Positions 27,820 through 34,373 of a stretch of 34,373 nt of DNA are shown here, piece after piece (position 1 is the stretch's first letter; each line of letters begins with the position of its first letter). Position numbers and translations under genes: made by a program. This DNA is from Rhodoferax sp. Lineage in GTDB: Bacteria > Pseudomonadota > Gammaproteobacteria > Burkholderiales > Burkholderiaceae_C. The stretch is taken from positions 1 through 34,373 of the forward strand of contig JANXVI010000184.1 of the NCBI GenBank assembly GCA_025351745.1, written 5' to 3'. The notes under the pieces are model-generated. The model was not told the DNA's origin. It saw only the letters and a program-made list of their open reading frames with translations, and did no database searches.

Positions 27820-27992
27820 TCGTCGGCTGGAGCTGCTTGCTGGACCTCTCCCGGGGCGGACGCAGCGCGTGTTGTTTCAGCAGGCGGTTCTGTCGGCAGT
27901 TCACCATTCTTGCGTCCCGAAAACATGGTCCACCAGATGATTCCAATGAACAGCATCCCTGCGCCCAGGGCCTCCAGCAATAGCAATGACAT
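27798..27992 (-). CDS. Small single-pass membrane protein of unknown function
   Basis: A 64-residue protein starting MSLLLLEALGAGMLFIGIIW, then WTMFSGRKNGELP and a short polar tail. One transmembrane helix is followed by a positively charged cytoplasmic segment. I recognise this as a conserved short protein in Comamonadaceae, but no function is known to me. Longer in-frame readings that start further upstream run antisense through mltA and are not real. Its ATG (27992-27990) is almost touching the GTG start of mltA (27994). The C-terminal residues and stop are in a family A repeat. Confidence 0.7.
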   Translation of the reverse strand: MSLLLLEALGAGMLFIGIIWWTMFSGRKNGELPTEPPAETTRAASAPGEVQQAAPADDLGKNSR

Positions 27993-27993
27993 C

Positions 27994-29142
27994 GTGAAAC
28001 GGCTCCTGGCCTGTGGGTGGTTGGCCCTGATTGTAGGAAGTCTGGTGGCCTGCGGCAGCGCGCCGTTATATGCCCCTGCACCCCAGACCCCGCCGCGGAC
28101 CGAGCCTGCCCGTAGCAACGTACCGATCGATGTGCCCGGCACGCTGAACCCGTCCAAGGGCCGTTGGGTGCCAGCGGCGTGGAGCGATTTGCCGGGCTTT
28201 GCCGATGACAGCCTGTTTGAAGCCTGGAACGCGTGGATCAAGAGTTGCGAGCGTCCCGTCGCGGCGTTTGCCCGACTGTGTGCTGACGTGCGCCGTCTGA
28301 GCATTGGCAACCCGGACGAGCAGCGCGCTTGGATGCAAGAGCGCCTGCAGCCCCTTCGCGTGGAGACCGTGCAGGGCGAAGCTACCGGATTGCTGACCGC
28401 CTACTATGAACCAGCGCTCGAAGCCAGCCGCCTGCCCAATGCCAACTTCGGCGTGCCTTTGTACCAGCCGCCCGCCGGGCTGGCACAGCGCAAACCGTGG
28501 TACACCCGGCAGGAGATGGATACCCTGCCTGAAGCCCAGGCCGCGTTGCAGGGAAAGGTGATTGCCTATTTGGCCGACCCTATTGATGCGTTGATGTTGC
28601 AGATTCAAGGCTCGGGGCGCATCCGCATCACCCAGCCCGACGGTAGCGAACGCTGGGTACGTTTATCCTATGCCGGAACCAACGACCAGCCCTACCGCAG
28701 CGTGGGGCGCTGGTTGCTCGACCAAGGCCTGATCCGCGACGCATCGTGGCCCGGCATCAAGGCCTGGCTGGGCCAGAACCCGCAGCGCCAGCAGGCTCTG
28801 CTGTGGAGCAATCCGCGTGTGGTGTTCTTCCGCGAAGAAGTCCTTACCGCACGCGAGGCCAGCGATGGTCCGCGCGGTGCGCAGGGCGTGGCGCTGACAC
28901 CTGGGCGCTCCATCGCGGTGGACCCCACCAGCATTCCGTATGGCACGCCACTGTGGTTGTCCTCTACCGGTCCCCAGACCACGCTGCAAAAGCTGGTGCT
29001 GGCTCAGGACACTGGCAGCGCCATTACCGGTGCTGTGCGGGCCGACTATTTTGTCGGCTGGGGTGCGCAGTCCGGTGAGTTGGCCGGGCGGTTGCGCCAG
29101 CCGCTGCAGCTGTGGGTTTTGTGGCCCAAACCCACCAGATAA
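27994..29142 (+). CDS. mltA: Membrane-bound lytic murein transglycosylase A
   Basis: A 382-residue lipoprotein that cleaves peptidoglycan between MurNAc and GlcNAc with formation of 1,6-anhydroMurNAc. The start is GTG 27994, giving the signal VKRLLACGWLALIVGSLVAC, with lipidation at Cys20. The MltA domain runs through GLLTAYYEPALEASR and LQIQGSGRIRI, and the C-terminal 3D domain has the aspartates in VALTPGRSIAVDPTSIPYG and LAQDTGSAITGAVRADYFVG (Asp in LAQDTG and RADYF). Any ATG upstream lacks a signal sequence in position. The gene is followed by the CheV-type gene after 85 bases. Confidence 0.93.
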   Translation: MKRLLACGWLALIVGSLVACGSAPLYAPAPQTPPRTEPARSNVPIDVPGTLNPSKGRWVPAAWSDLPGFADDSLFEAWNAWIKSCERPVAAFARLCADVRRLSIGNPDEQRAWMQERLQPLRVETVQGEATGLLTAYYEPALEASRLPNANFGVPLYQPPAGLAQRKPWYTRQEMDTLPEAQAALQGKVIAYLADPIDALMLQIQGSGRIRITQPDGSERWVRLSYAGTNDQPYRSVGRWLLDQGLIRDASWPGIKAWLGQNPQRQQALLWSNPRVVFFREEVLTAREASDGPRGAQGVALTPGRSIAVDPTSIPYGTPLWLSSTGPQTTLQKLVLAQDTGSAITGAVRADYFVGWGAQSGELAGRLRQPLQLWVLWPKPTR

Positions 29143-29209
29143 CGTTACTATGATCGCTAATGCTGCGTCGCAGTACCAGGATTGTTTCAGCCCTTTAACC
29201 ACCACCACT

Positions 29210-29230
29210 GACATCGGGGAACACGCCATG
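29210..29230 (+). promoter_or_regulatory. Shine-Dalgarno GGGGA for the CheV start
   Basis: GGGGAA lies about seven bases before ATG 29228 and decides this start; the in-frame codons upstream are antisense-like and belong to the mltA region. Confidence 0.6.
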
Positions 29231-30178
29231 AGCACCATGCGGGACATCGACGAGCGGACCAATCTGGCTTCCAACAGCATGTTCGAGTTGCTGCTGTTCC
29301 GTCTGGGTGAGGCACCGGGTACCGACCGGCGCGAGTTGTTTGGCATCAACGTGTTCAAGGTGCGCGAGATTCTGGTCATGCCTGAGATCACAGCCATGGT
29401 CAATATGCCGCCTACCGTCATGGGCGTGGCCAATATCCGTGGCCAGATGATCACCGTCATCAACCTGCCCAAGGTCGTGGGCTGCAACCCGGTCAAGGGC
29501 CTGGGCATCTTGCTGGTCACCGAGTTTGCCCGCACCACACAGGCTTTTGCCGTGGAAGAGGTCAACGAGATCGTGCGCCTGGAATGGAAGCATGTGCTGT
29601 CGGCCGAGAACAGTGGCGGCGGCCTGGTGACCAGCATTGCGCGGCTCGACGGCAATGCCGAGAACACACGGCTGGCCCAGGTGCTGGATGTAGAGCAGAT
29701 CCTGCGCGATGTCATGCCGCAGGAGCATAGCTCCGATGTCGATGCCTCAAAGGTAGGCGCCGTCAAGTTGCCCCCGGGTAGCGTGGTTCTGGCAGCCGAC
29801 GACTCGCCCGTGGCGCGCCTGATGATCGAACAGGGCCTCAAGGCCATGGGCGTGCCGTATGTCATGACCAAGACCGGCAAGGAAGCCTGGGACATGCTGG
29901 AGACCATGACCGAGAAGGCGATTGCCGAGGGCAAGACCATACAAGACAAGGTGGCCGTAGTGTTGACCGACCTGGAAATGCCGGTCATGGACGGTTTCAC
30001 ATTGACCCGCAACATCAAGCAAGACGGCCGCTTCAAAGGCATCCCGGTCATCATCCATTCTTCGCTGACGGGCTCGGCCAACGAGGGCCATGTCAAGAGT
30101 GTGGGGGCAGATGCTTATATTGCCAAATTTGTAGCCGAAGAACTGGGCGCGACTATTCGCCAGGTGCTGTCACGCTAG
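29228..30178 (+). CDS. CheV-type chemotaxis coupling protein (CheW + receiver)
   Basis: A 316-residue cytoplasmic protein. Residues 1-170 are a CheW-like domain (NSMFELLLFRLGE, FGINVFKVREILVMP, GVANIRGQMITVINLP), which couples methyl-accepting receptors to CheA. Residues 175-316 are a response-regulator receiver: ADDSPVARLMIEQG with the acidic pair, the phosphoacceptor Asp248 in LTDLEMPVMDGFTL, the Ser/Thr at HSSLTGSANEGH and the lysine in DAYIAKF. The receiver probably tunes adaptation. No other chemotaxis gene is in the window. The start has a good Shine-Dalgarno. Confidence 0.93.
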   Translation: MSTMRDIDERTNLASNSMFELLLFRLGEAPGTDRRELFGINVFKVREILVMPEITAMVNMPPTVMGVANIRGQMITVINLPKVVGCNPVKGLGILLVTEFARTTQAFAVEEVNEIVRLEWKHVLSAENSGGGLVTSIARLDGNAENTRLAQVLDVEQILRDVMPQEHSSDVDASKVGAVKLPPGSVVLAADDSPVARLMIEQGLKAMGVPYVMTKTGKEAWDMLETMTEKAIAEGKTIQDKVAVVLTDLEMPVMDGFTLTRNIKQDGRFKGIPVIIHSSLTGSANEGHVKSVGADAYIAKFVAEELGATIRQVLSR

Positions 30179-30229
30179 AACGAGGCATCGTTGTCGACGG
30201 GCTGGCGTGTGCACGGGTTGCCAACTACG

Positions 30230-30290
30230 CATGCTATATATTATGTAGCAAAGAGTCTATATTGCACGAGGGCTACAAGGTATTTTTGTT
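30230..30290 (+). repeat. Family A repeat between the CheV and DadA-like genes
   Basis: Reads ATGCTATATATTATGTAGC, then GCACGAGGGCTACAAGG and TATTTTTGTTG. The left arm is close to the M48 copy (GCTATATAT..TAGCA). The remaining ~290-base gap (30179-30468) holds nothing else I recognise. Confidence 0.8.
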
Positions 30291-30468
30291 GTGGAAGGCT
30301 TTTGAAATCAAAAGAACCGGCTTCTACTCGGGATGTGGTGGACCGCGCTGAACCCGGGGCCCTGGATCATCTGGCCATTGACTCGGGTTATGACACGTAG
30401 GCGTGCATTCATTGGTTGCCTGTGCTGAAACAACTTACGCTCCTGATCAAATCTGTACACGGGCGAAC

Positions 30469-31716
30469 ATGCAGCATGTGATGGTTATTGGGGGGGGCGT
30501 CGTCGGACTGACCACAGCCTGGTCTTTGCTGGAGGCCGGGTTTGAGGTCAGCCTTGTAGAACGCGAATCTGCACTGGCGCAGGGTGCCAGCCGTGCCAAC
30601 GGGGGGCAACTCAGTTACCGCTATGTATCGCCGCTGGCGGACACAGGGGTTCCGCTAAAAGCCCTTCGATGGCTGTTGGAACCCGATGGCCCCTTGCGTT
30701 TCAAGCCCGAATGGAGTCTGCACCAGTGGGTGTGGTTGGCATCCTTCCTCAGCAATTGTCGCGGCTCTGTCAACCGCCGCACGACGCAGCGTCTGCTGGC
30801 TTTGGGCGCGTTCAGTCAAGCGTCGTTTTCAGGCTTGTATGCCCGCGCCGAGCTGGAGGGTGTGGCGCTGCGCACACCCGGCAAGTTGGTCATCTACCGC
30901 GACACCAAAGAATTTGCAACCGTCGCATCCCGGTTGCGAAGCGACCCACACAATGTGGAAAGGGTTCTGGATTACCAAGAATGCTCGTGTGTCGAACCCG
31001 CCTTGGCCCACAGTCCAGTCCCGTGGGCCGGTGGTGTATTCACCGCGGGCGAAGCGGTTGCCGATTGTTACGCCCTGTCTCTGCAATTGGCCGAACGTTT
31101 GCGCTCGCACTCCCACTTCAAGGGCTTCGTGCATGCACGCGCACAAGGCTTCGTCATCCGGGCCGGCCGGGCAGTGGCGGTCCAAACTTCTCAGGGCAAC
31201 CTCGAGGCCCATGCTTTTGTGATAGCTGCTGGTCTGCAAAGCCGCACGCTGGCCCTGTCAGCGGGCATACACCTGCCGATTTACCCGTTGAAGGGTTACA
31301 GCCTGACCGCTCCCATCGGTCCTGAGCACAAGCCACCCGTGGTCAGCGTGACCGACATCGAAAAGAAGATCCTGTACGCCCAAATCGGGAGTGACTTGCG
31401 CGTCGCCGCCATGGCCGACCTGGTCGGCGAAGACACCCGAATAGACCCAGCCCGCATGGCCTCGCTGTACCGCTCGGTCAACGAGACATTTCCCCAGGCC
31501 GCTGGCTATGGTGCGGCGGCCGAGTGGGCCGGATTGCGTCCGGCCACCCCGTCCGGTGCTCCCATACTGGGCGCAACTCCGATTGCGGGTCTATGGCTCA
31601 ACGTGGGCCACGGCGCACTAGGCTTCACCATGTCGTTTGGTTCGGCGCGCATCGTGGCTGACCTGGTTGCAGGACGTCCAAGCCCCTTGAGTCTGGATGG
31701 CTTGCAACTCCAGTAG
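30469..31716 (+). CDS. D-amino acid dehydrogenase-like FAD oxidoreductase (DadA family)
   Basis: A 415-residue DAO-fold flavoprotein likely to oxidise a D-amino acid to the 2-oxo acid, passing electrons to the respiratory chain. It starts MQHVMVIGGGVVGLTTAWSL with the FAD motif GGGVVG, has SRANGGQLSYRYVSPLAD typical of DadA, YPLKGYSLT in the middle and the end GLRPATPSGAPILGATPIAG followed by LNVGHGALGFTMSFGSAR. The usual dadA partners (alanine racemase, Lrp regulator) are not adjacent, so the substrate is uncertain. The start at 30469 was chosen; 22 codons upstream are in frame but unlike the family. Confidence 0.88.
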   Translation: MQHVMVIGGGVVGLTTAWSLLEAGFEVSLVERESALAQGASRANGGQLSYRYVSPLADTGVPLKALRWLLEPDGPLRFKPEWSLHQWVWLASFLSNCRGSVNRRTTQRLLALGAFSQASFSGLYARAELEGVALRTPGKLVIYRDTKEFATVASRLRSDPHNVERVLDYQECSCVEPALAHSPVPWAGGVFTAGEAVADCYALSLQLAERLRSHSHFKGFVHARAQGFVIRAGRAVAVQTSQGNLEAHAFVIAAGLQSRTLALSAGIHLPIYPLKGYSLTAPIGPEHKPPVVSVTDIEKKILYAQIGSDLRVAAMADLVGEDTRIDPARMASLYRSVNETFPQAAGYGAAAEWAGLRPATPSGAPILGATPIAGLWLNVGHGALGFTMSFGSARIVADLVAGRPSPLSLDGLQLQ

Positions 31717-31749
31717 CACGTGAGCAGTTGATGCACCTTGCCCCTTCGC

Positions 31750-31775
31750 AAAAAAAAGGGGCACCGAAGTGCCCC
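31750..31775 (-). terminator. Rho-independent terminator of the TonB-dependent receptor remnant
   Basis: On the minus strand a 7-bp GGGGCAC/GTGCCCC stem with a four-base loop (31758-31775) is followed by eight T residues (complement of 31750-31757). An alternative stem pairs TGCCCCTT (31739-31746) with AAGGGGCA (31756-31763). The terminator has survived the damage to the gene. Confidence 0.8.
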
Positions 31776-31833
31776 CCTAAAACGGGCCAACCATAGACCC
31801 GGACCCTTCCTTGAAAGCGCCGTATTTAAACAA

Positions 31834-32649
31834 TCAAAACTTGGCGCGCAGATTCACGTAGTACTGGCGTCCAGCGCGCCAGACAAGGATGCGTTACCCG
31901 CAGCCGACGCCTGTGAGGCACTGACGGTCCCACGGTTGAAGGTCCTCCTGCCCGTCGTGGTGCAAATGGCGCTCTTCCGAAAACACCTGCACCATCATCC
32001 CTATGGTCTTATCTTCGCTTTGCCACGCAAGCAGCCCACTCAGCTGAGGATCCACTTTTTGTGGATGATCGGTATACACCGCACCCACCGCAAGCTCACC
32101 GGTCAACGGCTTGCTAAAGTCTAATGGACGACGCAACTTCATGTCGATCGACCCCGCAATGCCGCCTTCCACCGCATCGGCTTGACCAGTCTTCTGAACG
32201 ATAGCTTGGCCAATCAATTGCGATGGCAGCAGGCCAAAGCCGACACTGCGCCCGGAGCTCCCTTGGTCGCCGACGTGCCAGTCACCTGAACTGATGTCGT
32301 GGCCGTTTACGGTGAACACATTCAGGTTGGGGCTGGTGCCGCGAATCGCCACGCGCTCTGCCTCATCCATCGCGTTGGCGGCACCTGCTTGCACGCTGAC
32401 GCCCGTTAGGCGCGAAAGGGCGTCGGCGATATTCTTGTCGGGCATTTTGCCGATGTCTTCTGCCGTCACAACCTCCACGTTGGCATCGGCATTCTTTTTG
32501 GTCTCGATGGACTTGGCCAACGATGCACGTATGCCGGTAACCACCACTGCTTCCAAAGGCTTGCTGCTGGTCTGTGCTGCTGCGGGCGAGGCCAGTGCAG
32601 CGAGCGCGAAAGAGGTAGCCAGCGCTACCTGGGTGCGACGAAATATCAT
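31834..32649 (-). pseudogene. TonB-dependent receptor (TIGR01782-like) that has lost its barrel
   Basis: The intact part (to 31894, 251 codons) encodes a signal peptide (MIFRRTQVALATSFALAALA, cut after AAAQ) and the plug domain: VVVTGIRASLAKSIETKKNA, EDIGKMPDKNIADALSRLTG, ERVAIRGTSPNLNVFTVNGH and GSIDMKLRRPLDFSKPLTGE are typical of TIGR01782 receptors from Xanthomonas/Caulobacter-type carbohydrate uptake loci. The barrel, normally several hundred residues, is missing. After EERHLHHDGQE an extra base near 31945-31949 shifts the frame (the shifted frame reads TFNRGTVSASQASAAGNASL), and shortly after the sequence runs into the true C-terminus WRAGRQYYVNLRAKF (stop at 31834). So one large internal deletion plus one small indel are inferred. 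A plug-only protein may still be made. Confidence 0.8.
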
Positions 32650-33064
32650 TGGATTTTCTCGGATTTAGACACAACAAAAAGGTAGCCGACAAGGGTAGCA
32701 GGGCGCATTCATTGCCTGAACCGGGTTAGCCCTAACGGGACATTCACATGTGTTTGGCGGATATTCGCTGGGGTTATGCAGTGCAGTTTGCGTGGGACGC
32801 ATCAACGCACTTGGTACCGATAAACGGGTTCCGAGGGAGTAGGAATGCGATGTCTATCCACAACGGCTATTTGCGTCCGAATCTGCGAAGGGAATTCGTG
32901 GTAAGTTCACCTCGACCGTTGTTCAGCCGTCGGACATATCGACGGGTTGTTGTGTGTAAAATGCCAATCTCGGCATCCCGTTTTAGCTGAATCCGAACTG
33001 CCATTTATTTGCCATGACAAACGGCCTGTTCTCGGGCTTGTTCTCAAAGAATCAAAGCTTTCCA
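32650..33064. other. 415-base intergenic region with mixed composition
   Basis: Must hold the promoter of the receptor remnant (minus) and of the ClpP-like gene (plus). A hairpin CCGTCG/CGACGG with a seven-base loop is at 32927-32945. No convincing -35/-10 pair, open reading frame or insertion-sequence end was seen. Confidence 0.4.
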
Positions 33065-33841
33065 ATGAAACTGGTTTTACGAATACTGACTTCTGTAACG
33101 TTTGCAGTTTCAACGAGTAGCACACTTGCCGAAAGCCTGAAGTACCAGTTTCCCGCTGCTGGGGTCGCATACTATGTTGGGGTGCTTACAGATTCCGATG
33201 TAGACCAGTTCATCTCCGCCGCTAAAGACAAGAACATTAAGGAACTGATGATCACGTCTCAGGGCGGCTCCATTTTGGCAGGAGTGCAGTTAGGCCGGTG
33301 GGTGCGGTCTAACCGAGTTGAGGTAGTGGTGGATCGGCTGTGTATGAGTTCCTGCGCTAACTATGTATTTCCCGCTGGAAAAGGGAAAATTATTCGCCCA
33401 GGATCACTAGTGATTTGGCATGGAGGAGCAGAGCAGAAAGATTTTCGTGAACTTAGGGAACGGATGTCTCGAATCGTTAGAGCAAAGTCTCTGGGTGAGA
33501 CTGTATCCATCGAGGACGAGGCCTTCCACGCAGACAACACATCCCCATCCAAACTCTGGGACGTTCAGACGCTGGCGCAGAAAGAGCTATTTGCTGAACT
33601 GGGAGTGGATGAGTACATTACCCGTCTCGGTCAGGAACCGGTGTTTTACGGGAAGCCATGGACCACTACGATCGAGACAATGAAGCTCTTCGGCATTGAT
33701 GGCATATTGGCTGATGATCGATATGGCAGTGGTGAGTACTTGGCCAAAGCCGCTAAAAGCATTGGCTTGAATAACATTCCGATGGTGCTGAGTGCGACTC
33801 GAAGTGGCCCCGGTACCTTGATACAAGTGCTCAGCGATTGA
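33065..33841 (+). CDS. Periplasmic ClpP-fold protein (COG3904-like)
   Basis: A 258-residue protein with a signal peptide (MKLVLRILTSVTFAVSTSST, ending near LAES) and a ClpP/crotonase-type core. ITSQGGSILAGVQLGRWVRS is the strand-loop-helix after which ClpP enzymes place the oxyanion glycine pair. CMSSCANYVFPAG aligns with the nucleophile loop of ClpP, with a candidate serine between two cysteines, and SLVIWHGGAEQ carries a candidate histidine. No ATPase gene is near. The gene has visibly lower GC and different codon choice than its neighbours, suggesting transfer. The ATG at 33065 gives a proper signal sequence; the ATG at 33014 would add 17 non-hydrophobic residues. Protease activity is unproven. 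Confidence 0.7.
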   Translation: MKLVLRILTSVTFAVSTSSTLAESLKYQFPAAGVAYYVGVLTDSDVDQFISAAKDKNIKELMITSQGGSILAGVQLGRWVRSNRVEVVVDRLCMSSCANYVFPAGKGKIIRPGSLVIWHGGAEQKDFRELRERMSRIVRAKSLGETVSIEDEAFHADNTSPSKLWDVQTLAQKELFAELGVDEYITRLGQEPVFYGKPWTTTIETMKLFGIDGILADDRYGSGEYLAKAAKSIGLNNIPMVLSATRSGPGTLIQVLSD

Positions 33842-34235
33842 GTCACTTTGATAAAGAAATCGGTTTGGTGCCTCAAGTCGGCCAGGGCTAAAACGTCATT
33901 GATGGCCCATCGGTAGCAACGCCGCGCGTCGGTAAGGTGAGTTTGAGCCCAATGTTTTAGGCGCGAGTGTGCGGATGTCGCTGATACCTAAGAAATCCTT
34001 GCGCACACATCTATCTCCAATATATTCGGAGGCGTCTCCCGTTCGTAGGCTCGGGGAGTAGAAATTGACGAACATGCGCTTGGGTTATTGCGCGCCACCT
34101 ACAAACGCAAAACCCGCCTGGTGTGCACCGGCGGGTCTTGAGTAAGTTTTCAGATGAAGCACGAACCCGCGCAAGGTTCGACTATTTGGAAGTCACATCC
34201 AAAACGTTGTCAGATCATTTTTTAGGCGCTTCCGT
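33842..34235. other. 394-base region without a recognisable gene
   Basis: Contains the terminator of the following receptor gene and an inverted repeat GTGTGCG (33967-33973) facing CGCACAC (34002-34008), and CGAACC/GGTTCG at 34162-34180. Base composition is lower in GC than the rest of the window. Nothing else was identified. Confidence 0.4.
34103..34136 (-). terminator. Probable terminator of the second TonB-dependent receptor gene
   Basis: ACCCGCC (34112-34118) pairs with GGCGGGT (34130-34136). On the minus strand the stem is followed by TTTTGCGTTTG, a moderate T-tract, 100 bases after the stop at 34236. Confidence 0.6.
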
Positions 34236-34373
34236 TCACCAGAACTTGTAGCTGGCATTCATAGTGATTGAACGTCCCCGTGGGTCGGCAACGCGAGGCT
34301 CCCATGAGCTTCCCGCACCGGTGTCACTGTCGTACACCGCGGTGAACGGAGGATCCTTGTCGAACAGGTTCTT
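34236..34373 (-). CDS. TonB-dependent receptor, C-terminal end only (5' part outside window)
   Basis: Reading back from the stop TGA (34238-34236), 45 codons end the protein: KNLFDKDPPFTAVYDSDTG, then AGSSWEPRVADPRGRSITMN and ASYKFW. NLFDKDPPF and the terminal aromatic residue after a final strand are the hallmark of the last barrel strands of outer-membrane receptors. The remainder lies beyond base 34373. It is a separate gene from the remnant at 31834-32649, which has its own C-terminus. Confidence 0.85.
   Translation of the reverse strand, partial: KNLFDKDPPFTAVYDSDTGAGSSWEPRVADPRGRSITMNASYKFW

Noticed and set aside
28663-30096. Open frame of about 477 codons on the minus strand
   Set aside because: Antisense to mltA and the CheV-type gene. 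The composition (many Ser/Arg/Thr) is a typical shadow.
33842-34235. tRNA, insertion-sequence end or attachment site beside the low-GC block
   Set aside because: No cloverleaf, no terminal direct repeat and no transposase fragment could be recognised by eye.
31834-34373. One TonB-dependent receptor split by insertion of the ClpP-like block
   Set aside because: Both receptor pieces have their own C-terminal strand (NLRAKF and YKFW) and own terminators, so they are two genes.

Overview
The window looks like a chromosomal segment from a betaproteobacterium of the order Burkholderiales, most likely family Comamonadaceae (Rhodoferax/Polaromonas/Acidovorax-like). The reasons are high GC, the type IV pilin glycosylation ligase/TfpZ pair, a separate RfaE2 adenylyltransferase, a DUF3717-DUF1289 protein, a roughly 1380-residue YhdP, and a small intergenic repeat containing GAGGGCTAG that I associate with this family. 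The species call is inference. No tRNA, rRNA, CRISPR array, transposase or phage gene was seen.

Layout. 1-913 (-) is the N-terminal part of a nucleotide-sugar dehydrogenase, facing a pilin/O-antigen-type glycosyl ligase (912-2513). moaC (-), TfpZ and a BepA-like M48 metalloprotease follow. From 5479 come a small holin-like membrane protein (-), the DUF3717-DUF1289 protein, a membrane diguanylate cyclase, yaeQ and purB (-), a YibF-like glutathione transferase and a small zinc-ribbon protein.

10601-18031 (-) is a compact eight-gene operon. In order of transcription it encodes a FAD amine oxidase-like protein, DUF1365, a cyclopropane-fatty-acid-synthase-like methyltransferase, a chalcone-isomerase-like protein, an MFS transporter, a DUF3833 lipoprotein, an SDR and a SnoaL-like protein. 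The last five are joined by short gaps or ATGA overlaps. The set looks like a membrane-lipid modification pathway whose exact product I cannot name.

18205-19455 (-) is a degenerate HD-GYP-type protein. Then come rfaE2, glnE (-), yhdP, a nitrilase-family amidase, a tiny membrane protein (-), mltA, a CheV-type coupling protein and a DadA-like FAD dehydrogenase. The right end (31.8-34.4 kb) is less orderly. It holds a TonB-dependent receptor that has lost its beta-barrel, a ClpP-fold periplasmic protein in lower-GC DNA, and the C-terminus of a second TonB-dependent receptor.

The most notable structure is not a gene. Seven copies of a ~50-65 bp repeat (family A) are scattered through the window. 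Three lie inside reading frames in the same orientation and frame, where they encode hydrophobic stretches: the M48 signal peptide, a ligase transmembrane helix and an MFS helix. Two more supply the C-terminus and stop codon of neighbouring genes. A second element (family B) is inserted in the same reading frame, sharing EAASV, in two genes of the lipid operon. Together they suggest that small mobile repeats are being turned into protein sequence here.
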